A stretch of 64,000 nt of DNA, from positions 310,001 to 374,000 of the forward strand of contig NZ_VIQT01000010.1 of NCBI RefSeq assembly GCF_010206195.1. Reading direction: 5' to 3'. The notes under the pieces are model-generated. The model was not told the DNA's origin and did no database searches. It saw only the letters and a program-made list of their open reading frames with translations. Position 1 is the stretch's first letter; every line of letters starts with the position of its first letter. Below, piece after piece: positions 35,509-44,909 of the stretch. The DNA comes from Anaerotruncus colihominis. Lineage in GTDB: Bacteria; Bacillota; Clostridia; Oscillospirales; Ruminococcaceae. The position numbers and the translations under genes were made by a program.

Positions 35509-36663
35509 CTACTCCGCACTTTCCGATGCGGACGACGATGAAGCAGCCGGATCCTTCACGGCGGAAGGGGCTGTCCCCGGAATCACAGCGAGAAAATCAT
35601 CAACCGCCGATGAAGCCTGGCTTTGTTCATCCGCACTAGAAGAAACATTTTCCTCCTGAGAGGAGGCGGGCGCCGTTCCCGGCACGACAGCCAGGCTTGG
35701 ATCAGCCGGCTCGGATGATGTGGCTGGAGCGCTGCTGTCCGGTTCCGCCTGCTCCTGTTGTACAGCGGCGCTCGCACGGCGCTTCTCAAGCTCCGCCGTG
35801 ATATCGCCCGGCAGCGCGTAAACGGTCTTCTTTGTCGGAGCGAGCGACACATCAAGCGTACCTGTAAACGAGCTTTCCAGCTCTGATTCAAGCACATTTT
35901 TTGCAAAGCGCAGCTTGTACGGCAGATCCGCCTCTGTGCCCAACTCCAAAATCACGCGATTGTCATAGATGAGCAGCATATTGAGCCTGTCCGTAAAATC
36001 CACAAACGTAATTTTTTCGAACTCCGTCTGGGCAATCGCATCGCTGAGCAGGGACAGCATCTTGAAAGCTTCCTTCTCAAGCGCCGCCTGCTTCTGTTCA
36101 TCCCCCGAATACCCCTGGCCGAGCACACGCCCAATCTGCGGCTGGTAAAGGTACATACCTGAAATAATCATGACGCCGTCGGGTACAGCCTGAGCGCCGA
36201 TTTCCAGTACGCGGCCGTCGCGGCCGATAACGACATATCCGCCCGCCGTTTCCACCGCGCCCAACGGCCTGGCCTGTGTGATCTCAACGACCAGCTTGGC
36301 CGGCAGGACGCGGTGCAGCTTTACGGACTGTACATATGGAAACTTTTCGGTTAAACGCTTTTCCACCCCGCGCGCGCTGACGCGAAACAGGTTGTCCCCA
36401 ACCTGTACGCCCAACGCGTCAAGCAGCTCGCCCGCAGCATACCGTGTCGAGCCCGTGACCTCGATCGTCTCAACGCGAAACAACACCGTTAGGGATAAAA
36501 GCAGCATGATCGCCGCCGCTGCCAGCAATATCAGTATGTAATGCAGGGTTTGGCGGCCAGCACGTTTACGCCGCCGGCGCGCGTTGACCGCTGCGGCGGC
36601 CCTGTTGCGATCCGGCGAAGCACGCCGGATAGGGCCGCCGAAGGATATGATTTTTTGTTTCAT
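35509..36663 (-). CDS. ftsQ: Cell division protein FtsQ/DivIB
   Basis: Encodes 384 residues from the ATG at 36663 (GGAGG upstream). A basic cytoplasmic start, a single membrane segment (about 45-68), a POTRA domain (RVETIEVTGSTRYAAGELLD) and an FtsQ beta domain follow. The last 90 residues are a low-complexity Ser/Ala/Glu/Pro tail containing two similar motifs, LAVVPGTAPAS and LAVIPGTAPSA. It scaffolds the divisome outside the membrane. The tail is longer than usual. Confidence 0.85.
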   Translation of the reverse strand: MKQKIISFGGPIRRASPDRNRAAAAVNARRRRKRAGRQTLHYILILLAAAAIMLLLSLTVLFRVETIEVTGSTRYAAGELLDALGVQVGDNLFRVSARGVEKRLTEKFPYVQSVKLHRVLPAKLVVEITQARPLGAVETAGGYVVIGRDGRVLEIGAQAVPDGVMIISGMYLYQPQIGRVLGQGYSGDEQKQAALEKEAFKMLSLLSDAIAQTEFEKITFVDFTDRLNMLLIYDNRVILELGTEADLPYKLRFAKNVLESELESSFTGTLDVSLAPTKKTVYALPGDITAELEKRRASAAVQQEQAEPDSSAPATSSEPADPSLAVVPGTAPASSQEENVSSSADEQSQASSAVDDFLAVIPGTAPSAVKDPAASSSSASESAE

Positions 36664-36833
36664 TGCGCGTCCTCCAAGATCTGGCTCCCGCGCACCGCTC
36701 AATATGTGCCGCCAGGGGCTGTCGACAAGCAAGGAATCGCCAAAAATGATTGTTTTTCGGCGGATTGGGAGGCTGCTTAAAATCGAAAACACCGTTCTTT
36801 GTGTGAATATGTATCAAAAGGAATCCAGGGGCT

Positions 36834-36871
36834 GTTTGAAAAATCAAAATTTGCGAATTTTTCAAACAAGC
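36834..36871. repeat. Palindromic repeat, GGCTGTTTGAAAAATC family, copy 2
   Basis: GGCTGTTTGAAAAAT pairs with ATTTTTCAAACAAGCC across an 11-base loop. A shorter relative (GGCTGCTTAAAATCGAAA) is at about 36770. The 660-base gap between murA and ftsQ (36664-37325) holds this, several GC-rich hairpins (for example near 37190-37215) and the promoter-leader module at 37246-37320, but no convincing gene. Confidence 0.5.
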
Positions 36872-37245
36872 CTTAAATCGGTTCCTGTGTTTTCTGTCCT
36901 TTGTTCCCTGCTGTTTACGAAAACAAGGCAGCTTCTCTCAACCAGGTCCTGAACCAAAAGCTCGGGCAAGCCGTTGCGGCCCGGCAAGTATTTTGTCAAA
37001 AGCGCTGGAATCAAGCGGCTGTGCCTTTTCAGACGCGGCTTTGTCAACAGACCCGCCAGAAGACAGTATACCGCTAAACGGCCGCGATTTCACGGCGAAT
37101 TTGTCGACCCGCCGTTTATATATAAGCTTCTCCGCTTTGGCGCAAACAGGGGCGTCAGCGGATGCCGCGGCGCGGTATCCGCTTGTTCGCCGCGCCGCTT
37201 AAAAAAGCGGCGCGCACACCAAAGCCCACGCGGCAATTCGCCGCG

Positions 37246-37320
37246 CCGCCGGATGGCGGCTGCAAACAGTTTTATTGGTTGCTCTGCGCATATTATAACA
37301 CGTCATATACATTTAGGCAA
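37246..37320 (-). promoter_or_regulatory. Promoter and shared leader module ahead of ftsQ
   Basis: On the minus strand TTGCCT (37315-37320), 17 bases, TATAAT (37292-37297), just past the murA stop. The 56 bases 37246-37301 align without gaps to 63699-63754 (44 of 56 identical), including the -10 region, TATGCGCAG, CTGTTTG and a GGCGG/CCGCC hairpin. This promoter would drive ftsQ through a leader of about 630 bases. Confidence 0.6.
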
Positions 37321-37325
37321 ATAAG

Positions 37326-38579
37326 TTATGCTCCTCTCCGAATTTTGGCGCCGATTTTTTTAAGATTTTCCTCAAATTGTTCATATCCGCGGTCGATATG
37401 CCCAATATCACTTAACCGTGTCTCTCCGTCCGCCGAAAGCGCCGCAATGGCGATCGCTGCTCCGCCGCGCAGATCGGTACAGCGCACGTCTGCGCTGTGC
37501 AGCTTCGGCACGCCCTGCACAAGCGCGACACGTCCCTCCACCTTGATATCCGCACCCATACGGGCAAGTTCCGGAACATGTTTATAACGGCTTTCAAAGA
37601 TATTTTCAATAAAGACGCTGTTTCCATCGGCTAGGCAGGCTGCCGCCATCAGCGGCGACTGCGCGTCGGTCGGGAAACCTGGATAAGGCATTGTGCGCAC
37701 AGAACGAAGCGGATGCAGGCGCTTTGGCGCGCACAGGCGCACCTTATCGGGCGCGATGTGCAGCACGCAGCCCATCTCCTCAAAGCAGGGCAGCACCGCC
37801 GCCAAATGCTCTGTACAGACATTGGTCAGCTCCACATCCCCACCTGTCGCAGCAGCGGCCGAAAGGTAAGTCGCCGCCGCGATGCGGTCCGGAATCACTC
37901 GATGCTCGGCCGTATGTAGCTCTTTGACGCCTGTAATGTGTAAATCCCCATCCGCCGTGATACGCACACGCGCGCCGCAGGCATTGAGAAATACCGCCAG
38001 ATCGCTGATCTCCGGCTCTCGCGCCGCATTTTTAATCACCGTTTCCCCCTCGGCAAGCGTGGCGGCGATCATGACGTTTTCCGTCGCGCCGACGCTGGGA
38101 AACGGCAAGGCAATCCGCGCGCCGCGCAGCCGGTCGCGGACAGTGCACTCCAGATAACCGTGATCCTCCTCAATCGTCACGCCAAGCTTTTCAAGAGCGG
38201 CCAGATGCAGGTCGATCGGGCGCGGCCCTAATTCGCAGCCACCGGGCATGGAAATACGCGCACGGCCACATTTGGCGATGATCGCGCCAAGGAAGACGAT
38301 CGACGAGCGCATACGGCGCATCAGCTCATCTGGGATACAGCAGCGGCAGCCTTCGCCTGCGCCAACATGAATACTTGTGCCGGCGCGCTCTGTCTCGGAG
38401 CCGAGATGCCGCAGAATGTTGCAGGCCGCGTCGACGTCGGTAAGCCGGGGGCAATTATGTATCACACAGTCTCCAGGCAGCAGCGTGGCCGCCAAAATCG
38501 GAAGCGCGGAGTTCTTCGCCCCATGTACGGCGAGGCTTCCTTCCAGCCGGCGCTTCCCTTCGATGATAAATTCAGCCAT
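37326..38579 (-). CDS. murA: UDP-GlcNAc enolpyruvyl transferase MurA
   Basis: Encodes 417 residues from the ATG at 38579. The catalytic cysteine falls at position 115 (MPGGCELGPRPIDLH), the same number as in E. coli. Further conserved parts: GAKNSALPILAATLL, SVGATENVMIAA, and YPGFPTDAQSPLMA. It makes the first committed step of peptidoglycan precursor synthesis. Having Cys rather than Asp predicts fosfomycin sensitivity at the target. It follows murG in the dcw cluster. Confidence 0.96.
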   Translation of the reverse strand: MAEFIIEGKRRLEGSLAVHGAKNSALPILAATLLPGDCVIHNCPRLTDVDAACNILRHLGSETERAGTSIHVGAGEGCRCCIPDELMRRMRSSIVFLGAIIAKCGRARISMPGGCELGPRPIDLHLAALEKLGVTIEEDHGYLECTVRDRLRGARIALPFPSVGATENVMIAATLAEGETVIKNAAREPEISDLAVFLNACGARVRITADGDLHITGVKELHTAEHRVIPDRIAAATYLSAAAATGGDVELTNVCTEHLAAVLPCFEEMGCVLHIAPDKVRLCAPKRLHPLRSVRTMPYPGFPTDAQSPLMAAACLADGNSVFIENIFESRYKHVPELARMGADIKVEGRVALVQGVPKLHSADVRCTDLRGGAAIAIAALSADGETRLSDIGHIDRGYEQFEENLKKIGAKIRRGA

Positions 38580-38678
38580 CTTCACGCACCCTTTCGCTTT
38601 TCGCAAGGGTACGGGAAGCCCTTGCAAAACCATCCTATGCCGCTCGGGCACGGGTGGTGATAAGGGGCGGACGCCTAT

Positions 38679-39794
38679 TTATCCGATCAAAGATATAATT
38701 TCCCTGTAAATTCGTTCGTTGGCGTCAAGCACCGCCATCGTCTGCGCGTTTTTCCCCAGACGGCGCAGCGTTTCGGGGTCCTCGCACAGGCCTGCGACTG
38801 TGGAACGCAAAAGCTCCGGCGACAGGTTTTTTTCCTCTATGACAACGGCGGCGCCGCGCTCCTCCAGCACCTTGGCGTTGTGATACTGGTGGTTTTCGGC
38901 CACATTCGGGGACGGGATCAGCACGCAGGCCGTGCCGCTGGCCTCCAGCTCGCTGAGCGTCATCGCGCCCGCGCGCGAGATAACAAGATCGGCCGCCGCA
39001 AGGCAGTCGGGCATATCGTCGATGTAGGTCCTGATATCCAATCCGGGCGCTTTCGGGTCGACGCCGGCCGCCGCGAGCTGCTGCGGGAACCGGTCCTTTT
39101 CATAGGAGCCTGTCGCGTGGATGTGATAGACGCCGCCGCGCGCCTGCTCCCAGGCCATCAGCCCCGCGACCGCCTCATTGATGCGGCGCGCGCCGAGGCT
39201 GCCGCCAAACGAAACAATGCAGATTCTGCCGCCGATTCCCAGGCGCGCACGCGCCTTTTCACGGTCGGCAAATATGATCTGTTCGCGCACGGGGTTGCCG
39301 CTGACGATATAATCGCGTCCGGATGGCAGAAAACGCCGCGCCTCCTCAACGGAAATGAGCACCTTATCGGCCGTGCGCGCCAGAAGCTTTGTCGTCACGC
39401 CCGGAAAAGCGTTCGACTCATGCGTGAGCGTTTTGACGCCAAGCTTACTTCCTTCACGTAGCACCGGTCCGCTTACATAACCGCCTGTACCGACGATCAC
39501 ATCCGGGTCAAACGTGCGAATCATCTGCCTGGCGCGCTTCCAGGAACGCATCAGGCATCCGATGGAGCGTATATTATAGCGGATATTAAACCAGCTCAGC
39601 TTACGCTGAAAGCCCATGATCTCGATGGGAGCGAACGCATAGCCCGCCTGCGGTACGAGCCGCGCCTCCATCCCCTTGGGATTCCCCGCAAACAGGATTT
39701 CCGTTTCAGGGCGCCTCGCACGGATATATCCGGCCACGGCAAGCGCCGGGTTGATATGCCCCGCCGTGCCGCCGCAGGCGAACAGGATTTTCAC
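38679..39794 (-). CDS. murG: Lipid II synthase MurG
   Basis: Encodes 371 residues, start ATG at 39794. The GT28 fold shows GGTAGHINPALAVAGYIR at the N-terminus, VGTGGYVSGPVLREG and VISRAGAMTLSELEASG for UDP-GlcNAc binding. It transfers GlcNAc onto lipid I at the inner membrane face. It lies between ftsW and murA, the usual order. Confidence 0.96.
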   Translation of the reverse strand: MKILFACGGTAGHINPALAVAGYIRARRPETEILFAGNPKGMEARLVPQAGYAFAPIEIMGFQRKLSWFNIRYNIRSIGCLMRSWKRARQMIRTFDPDVIVGTGGYVSGPVLREGSKLGVKTLTHESNAFPGVTTKLLARTADKVLISVEEARRFLPSGRDYIVSGNPVREQIIFADREKARARLGIGGRICIVSFGGSLGARRINEAVAGLMAWEQARGGVYHIHATGSYEKDRFPQQLAAAGVDPKAPGLDIRTYIDDMPDCLAAADLVISRAGAMTLSELEASGTACVLIPSPNVAENHQYHNAKVLEERGAAVVIEEKNLSPELLRSTVAGLCEDPETLRRLGKNAQTMAVLDANERIYREIISLIG

Positions 39795-39829
39795 AGCGGA
39801 CCCTCCCTTCGGAGCAGACGCGCAACGTT

Positions 39830-40981
39830 CTACTCCTTTTCGATATTCGTCTGACGTGAAACGGACAGGATAACACCCATTTCACACAGCAGCATGACAA
39901 GCGCCGTGCCTCCATAGGAAAAAAACGGCAGGCTGATGCCTGTATTCGGGATCGTGTTGCTCACAACGGCGATATTGAGAACCGTCTGCACGCCCACCTG
40001 TGTCGTCAGCCCGACGGCAAGCATTGAACCGAACCGGTCGCGGCAGCGCATCGCGACGACGTAACCGCGCCAGATCAGCAACACAAACAACAGGATAATC
40101 AGCGTCGCGCCGATGAAGCCAAGCTCCTCGCAGACGACGGAGAATACAAAGTCATTGTGCGGCTCCGGCAGATACAGGTGCTTTTGACGGGAGTTGCCGA
40201 TGCCCACGCCCATCAGGCCGCCCGAGCCGATCGCATAGAGCGACTGGATGGTCTGAAAGCCTTTGTTCTGCGGGTCGCTCCACGGGTCAATCCAATACTG
40301 GAGGCGGTCCATAGCATATGGAACGACGCCCGGTATCAGGACCGCCGCAACAATCGCCACGCCGATAAGCACGCCGCCGAGCATGAACCATTTCAAATCT
40401 GTACCGCCGACGAACATCATTACAACGCCGATTGAAACGATCAGGATGGTGCCGGACAGATGCGGCTCGAGCAGCATCAGCATAACGACGACGCCAAGCA
40501 GCACAAGAAACGGCCAGACGCCGTAGCGTGGGTTTTTCATACGTTCATAGTTGACCGATATCAGATGCGCAAAGATCAAAACGATCGCAAACTTTGCCAG
40601 CTCCGACGGCTGGAAGGTTGTAAAGCCCAGATTGATCCACCGCTTGGCGTCCTCTCGCGTCGGCACGATCAGTACAACGACAAGCAAAAACAGCGTACCC
40701 GCATAAATCAGGAATGCGAAGCGGTGCAGGATATGGTAGTCGATGTTCGCGATGGCCAGCATCATCACAACGCCGACCACTGCGAACAAAAGCTGACGCT
40801 TAATGTAATAGAAACTGTCGCCCGTCTCGTAATAGGAGGAGGCGTAGCTTGCGGAAAACATCATGATCAGGCCGATCGAAAGCAGGATCAGCACCAGAAA
40901 CAAAAATGTCAGATCGATGCCGTTTCTTTCCGCGCGGATGCGTTTTTTGCGGGCCTTTCCCGCCGAATGTGCCGCGTCCAT
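39830..40981 (-). CDS. ftsW: Peptidoglycan polymerase FtsW
   Basis: Encodes 383 residues from the ATG at 40981 (AAAGGGGG upstream). It is a SEDS-family membrane protein with ten hydrophobic segments, and the motifs FQPSELAKFAIVLIFAHL, QYWIDPWSDPQNKGFQ, LPEPHNDFVFSVVCEELGF and NTGISLPFFSYGGTALV. It polymerises lipid II at the septum together with the PBP encoded upstream in the cluster. Confidence 0.95.
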   Translation of the reverse strand: MDAAHSAGKARKKRIRAERNGIDLTFLFLVLILLSIGLIMMFSASYASSYYETGDSFYYIKRQLLFAVVGVVMMLAIANIDYHILHRFAFLIYAGTLFLLVVVLIVPTREDAKRWINLGFTTFQPSELAKFAIVLIFAHLISVNYERMKNPRYGVWPFLVLLGVVVMLMLLEPHLSGTILIVSIGVVMMFVGGTDLKWFMLGGVLIGVAIVAAVLIPGVVPYAMDRLQYWIDPWSDPQNKGFQTIQSLYAIGSGGLMGVGIGNSRQKHLYLPEPHNDFVFSVVCEELGFIGATLIILLFVLLIWRGYVVAMRCRDRFGSMLAVGLTTQVGVQTVLNIAVVSNTIPNTGISLPFFSYGGTALVMLLCEMGVILSVSRQTNIEKE

Positions 40982-41015
40982 CGGCACGCCCCCTTTCAAA
41001 TATCCCTGCCGGCCG

Positions 41016-42020
41016 TTACAGCAGCAGCACCGACCAGACGCCAAGCGCGCCGCCGCAAAGTCCGACCGCCGCGAAGGTCCCCACGATGCGTACCTCACTC
41101 CAGCCGCTCAATTCAAAGTGATGGTGAATCGGACTCATCTTAAAGATGCGCTTGCCTGTCGTTTTAAAGCTGATGACCTGCAATATGACCGACAGCGCCT
41201 CGCACCAATAGATAACGCCCGTCAGCACAAGCAGCAGCGGCAACCCGACCTGAAACGCAAGCCCCACAACCATACCGCCCATAAACAGCGAGCCTGTGTC
41301 GCCCATGAACACCTTGGCCGGATAAAAGTTCCAGATCAGATAGCCGAGCAGGCCGCCGGCCAGCGCCGCCGACGCCAGGCCCGTCTCGGCAAAGCCAAGG
41401 ATACCAGTCACGACGAGCATCGCCAGAGCGTTTACAAACGTCACCGACGAGGAAAGCCCGTCGACGCCGTCTGTCAGGTTGACCGCATTGACAAACCCTG
41501 TGATCACAATCAGCGCGAACACATAGTAGAGCGGTCCAAGCTCGATGCGCCCGACAAACGGGATGGCCACGGAGGTTGACCGGTCGCCCGCCATATAGAG
41601 CATCACCAGATAGACCGCCGCAATGACCAATTGCATCATATACTTTTGACGCGCCGTCAATCCCAGGTTCTGCTTTTTGACAACCTTGATATAGTCGTCC
41701 ATAAACCCGACTGCGCCGAAGCCCATCGCCATAATCCAGCTGTCAAACAGCTTGACGCCGCCCTGCGCTGACAAAAGCTGCGGCTGGTATGCCCTGAGCA
41801 GCATATAACCGGTGATCACCGCGATCGGGATCGAAATGATGAACATAAATCCGCCCATGATCGGCGTGCCCTGTTTTTTCTTGTGCCATGCCGGGCCGAT
41901 GTCAAGGATTGTCTGTCCGAAATGGATTTTGTGCAGAAATGGGATCAGGACGATCCCAAGCGACGCGCTGATCACAAAGGAAATCAAAGTCGTCAAAATC
42001 AACACTGTGTTATTATTCAT
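41016..42020 (-). CDS. mraY: Lipid I synthase MraY
   Basis: Encodes 334 residues; the ATG at 42020 overlaps the end of murF by 8 bases. Ten membrane segments; catalytic motifs GFMDDYIKV (Asp pair), NAVNLTDGVDGLSS, and PIHHHFELSG are intact. It links phospho-MurNAc-pentapeptide to undecaprenyl phosphate. Regular family length. Confidence 0.96.
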   Translation of the reverse strand: MNNNTVLILTTLISFVISASLGIVLIPFLHKIHFGQTILDIGPAWHKKKQGTPIMGGFMFIISIPIAVITGYMLLRAYQPQLLSAQGGVKLFDSWIMAMGFGAVGFMDDYIKVVKKQNLGLTARQKYMMQLVIAAVYLVMLYMAGDRSTSVAIPFVGRIELGPLYYVFALIVITGFVNAVNLTDGVDGLSSSVTFVNALAMLVVTGILGFAETGLASAALAGGLLGYLIWNFYPAKVFMGDTGSLFMGGMVVGLAFQVGLPLLLVLTGVIYWCEALSVILQVISFKTTGKRIFKMSPIHHHFELSGWSEVRIVGTFAAVGLCGGALGVWSVLLL

Positions 42021-43380
42021 CAATGCGCTCTCCCTTATACAGTCCTTGGAGGACTTCCTCCATGCGCATCCCGCGGCTGCCCTTTACCCAGACAATGTCG
42101 CCCGGGCCGAGCGCGCCGCGCAGACGCGCGAGCAAATCCGTCTTGTCGTCGAAGGTTTCGGACTCGACGCCGCCTTCCTTCGCGCCCTGACTATAATAGC
42201 AGGCGTCGCCGCCATATGCAAGCAGCAAATCGACGCCCGCCGCTGCGGCGGCCCGCCCGATTTCACGGTGCGCCGCCCGCGAGAGTTCGCCTAATTCCAG
42301 CATTCCGCCGAGCACCGCGATACGCCGGCCGCCACACCGCATGGCCGAAAGCGTCGTAAGCGCCGCGCGCATTGAATCGGGCGAGGCGTTATAGCAGTCC
42401 TCCACAACCGTCACACTGCCCCAGTGGACCACGCGCTGACGCATACCGGACGGGATATAGGCCGCGAGTGCGGCCGCGCATTTTTCCGCCGGGATGCCCA
42501 GCGCCAGCCCGACACCGCAGGCCGCGGCGGCGTTGCGCACATTGTGCAGCCCGATGCACGGGATGGTCACGCCGACCTGCCCCCCGGGATAATTCAGCGT
42601 GAACGCCGTCTGCGCATCCAATTCGTGGATATCCGCAGCGCGCAGCGCGCACGCGGGATTTTCGACGCCGTAAAGGCGCGCCTCCAGACGCGGAATCGAC
42701 ACCTTTTTAAGCAGATCATCATCGCCGCACAAAAACAGCGGCGCGCCGTCCGGCAAAGCATCGGCCAGCTCCAGCTTCGCCTTCAGGATATTTTCACGGC
42801 TGCCGAGCTGTTCAATGTGGCTGACGCCGATATTGGTGATAACGCCGAGCGTCGGCCGCGCTGCGCCGGCCAACGCGGCGATCTCTCCCAAACCCTGCAT
42901 CCCCATCTCGACGACAGCCGCCTCATGGCCGCGCGTCAGGCCAAACAGCGTCTTTGGCAGGCCGATTTCGTTGTTGAGGTTTCCTTCTGTTTTGAGCGTC
43001 TGGAATCCGGCGGATACAACCGCCGCGATCATATCCTTTGTCGTCGTTTTTCCAACGCTGCCCGTGACACCGATGCAATGGATGTCAAAACGCGCCCGAT
43101 AGGCGCGCGCGATATCCATCAGCGCGCGCTGCGTATTTTTTACGTACATGACAGCTCCCGCGCCGTAGTCGCGCCGCTCATGCGCAACGGCGCACGCGGC
43201 CCCGCCGCGCAGCGCCGCCGTGATATAATCGTGTCCGTCGAACCGCTCGCCCTCCAGCGCCACAAACAGGCAGCCCGGCGGCAAGGCGCGCGAGTCGGTG
43301 GAGACGCAGCCGACAGCGCCTTCAAATGTCCCGTCCGCGCCGATGGCCGCGGCGATTTCCTTAAGCGTCATGCGTTCCAC
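42013..43380 (-). CDS. murF: UDP-MurNAc-tripeptide D-Ala-D-Ala ligase MurF
   Basis: Encodes 455 residues, probably from a GTG at 43380 (AAAGGA 9 bases upstream), 3 bases after the murE stop. The Mur ligase P-loop GVTGSVGKTTTKD, NLNNEIGLP, and EDCYNASPDSMRAAL are present. It adds D-Ala-D-Ala to the precursor. An alternative ATG lies three codons further in. Confidence 0.95.
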   Translation of the reverse strand: MERMTLKEIAAAIGADGTFEGAVGCVSTDSRALPPGCLFVALEGERFDGHDYITAALRGGAACAVAHERRDYGAGAVMYVKNTQRALMDIARAYRARFDIHCIGVTGSVGKTTTKDMIAAVVSAGFQTLKTEGNLNNEIGLPKTLFGLTRGHEAAVVEMGMQGLGEIAALAGAARPTLGVITNIGVSHIEQLGSRENILKAKLELADALPDGAPLFLCGDDDLLKKVSIPRLEARLYGVENPACALRAADIHELDAQTAFTLNYPGGQVGVTIPCIGLHNVRNAAAACGVGLALGIPAEKCAAALAAYIPSGMRQRVVHWGSVTVVEDCYNASPDSMRAALTTLSAMRCGGRRIAVLGGMLELGELSRAAHREIGRAAAAAGVDLLLAYGGDACYYSQGAKEGGVESETFDDKTDLLARLRGALGPGDIVWVKGSRGMRMEEVLQGLYKGERIDE

Positions 43381-43383
43381 GAT

Positions 43384-44835
43384 TCACGATCCTTTCTTTT
43401 TTTCCAGCAGTTTCAGCACGATCTGCCGCTCGTCAAAGCAAATCGTCTCACCGTGCAACACCTGATAATCCTCGTGGCCCTTACCAGCCAGGATCAGCAC
43501 ATCGTCCTTTTTCGAATGGTCAAGCGCCCATTCGATCGCCGCATATCGGTCCGGAATGATTTCATACGGCGTATCCGGATGCTCCAACAGGCCGGGCTTC
43601 GCATCCTCAATGATCTGCATCTCGTCCTCATCGCGTGGATTATCCGATGTGAGGATCACAAAGTCGGACAGGCGCGCCACAATTTCAGCCATCTTTTTAC
43701 GCTTTGTACGGTCACGGTTGCCGGCGCAGCCAAACAGTGTTACAACACGTCCATGCGCAAATTTCTGCATCGTTGTAATGATCTTTTCCAGCCCGTCGGG
43801 GCTATGTGCGTAATCGCGGATCACGACATAATCCGTCCCTGTCGGCAGCACTTCAATGCGGCCCACAACCCCCTGGCAGGTATTTAAGCCCTGCGCCGCC
43901 TGTTCGAGCGTCAGACCGAGCGCCATACACATGACAGCCGCCGTCATTGCGTTCTCGACCGAAAAATCCCCTGGGATCGGCAGGCGCACACGTGCGATCG
44001 CGCCTTTGCCGACAATCATAAAGCGGCTCGAATCGGGCGCGGGGCGGATATCCTTGGCGGTGAAATCCGCCGCGTCCGAAGCGGTGGAAAACGTTGTCAC
44101 CGGACAGATATGCCGTACCTCCGCCGCCAGGCGCTCGCCATAGGCGTCGTCTATATTGACCGCGGCCGCATCACACATCGAAAACAGCTTTTTTTTCGCA
44201 TGGTAATAGCTTTCCATATCGCCGTGATAATCGAGATGATCCTGTGTCAGATTGGTAAACCCAACGCTTGCGAAGCGCAGTCCCGCCAACCGCTGTTGGT
44301 CAAGCGCGTGCGACGAACACTCCATGACGACATATTCACATCCCGCGTCCGCCATGCGCGCGAGCATCCCATGCAGGGCGAGCGGATCGGGCGTCGTATG
44401 CTTGGCGGGCAGTGTGATGTCTCCGATCTCATTGTGAATGGTCCCGATCAGCCCTGTCTGATGGCCGGCCGACTCCAGGATGTATTTGACCATATAGCTG
44501 ACCGTCGTTTTCCCATTGGTGCCGGTCACGCCGGCCAGGCACAGGCGGCGGGCGGGATTGCCATACCAGTTGCCGCAGACGATGCCGTAGGCATAATGTG
44601 TGTCACGGCAGACAATCTCGTTTTCCAGTCCCAGGGCGCGTTCGCACAGGATGGCGGCAGCGCCGGACTCTACGGCCTTTACCGCGTAATCATGCCCGTC
44701 GGCGCGCGTGCCGCGGATACAGACAAACAGCGTCCCAGGCTCCACCTGCCGTGAATCGGAGGTGACGCTGGTGATTTCACAGTCCCTGTCCGGGCGGGCA
44801 GCGTCAAGCCCGTCAAGCAGTTCGTAAAGGCGCAT
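43384..44835 (-). CDS. murE: UDP-MurNAc-dipeptide:meso-DAP ligase MurE
   Basis: Encodes 483 residues from the ATG at 44835. P-loop GVTGTNGKTTVSYM, HTTPDPLALHGMLARM, and the amino-acid specificity motif DNPRDE; the DNPR form is associated with meso-diaminopimelate rather than lysine. It therefore indicates a DAP-type wall. It lies between the PBP gene and murF. Confidence 0.95.
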   Translation of the reverse strand: MRLYELLDGLDAARPDRDCEITSVTSDSRQVEPGTLFVCIRGTRADGHDYAVKAVESGAAAILCERALGLENEIVCRDTHYAYGIVCGNWYGNPARRLCLAGVTGTNGKTTVSYMVKYILESAGHQTGLIGTIHNEIGDITLPAKHTTPDPLALHGMLARMADAGCEYVVMECSSHALDQQRLAGLRFASVGFTNLTQDHLDYHGDMESYYHAKKKLFSMCDAAAVNIDDAYGERLAAEVRHICPVTTFSTASDAADFTAKDIRPAPDSSRFMIVGKGAIARVRLPIPGDFSVENAMTAAVMCMALGLTLEQAAQGLNTCQGVVGRIEVLPTGTDYVVIRDYAHSPDGLEKIITTMQKFAHGRVVTLFGCAGNRDRTKRKKMAEIVARLSDFVILTSDNPRDEDEMQIIEDAKPGLLEHPDTPYEIIPDRYAAIEWALDHSKKDDVLILAGKGHEDYQVLHGETICFDERQIVLKLLEKKKGS

Positions 44836-44909
44836 AAAGATTCCCCTTTCGGTCGTATCCGCGCGCCGAACGGCGTGCGGACAAAACTGAGATGTTAAAA
44901 ATATGGCCG

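Noticed and set aside
42424..43887. 487-codon open frame on the plus strand
   Set aside because: It lies wholly antisense to murF and murE, which have clear motifs; GC-rich DNA often leaves such mirror frames open.
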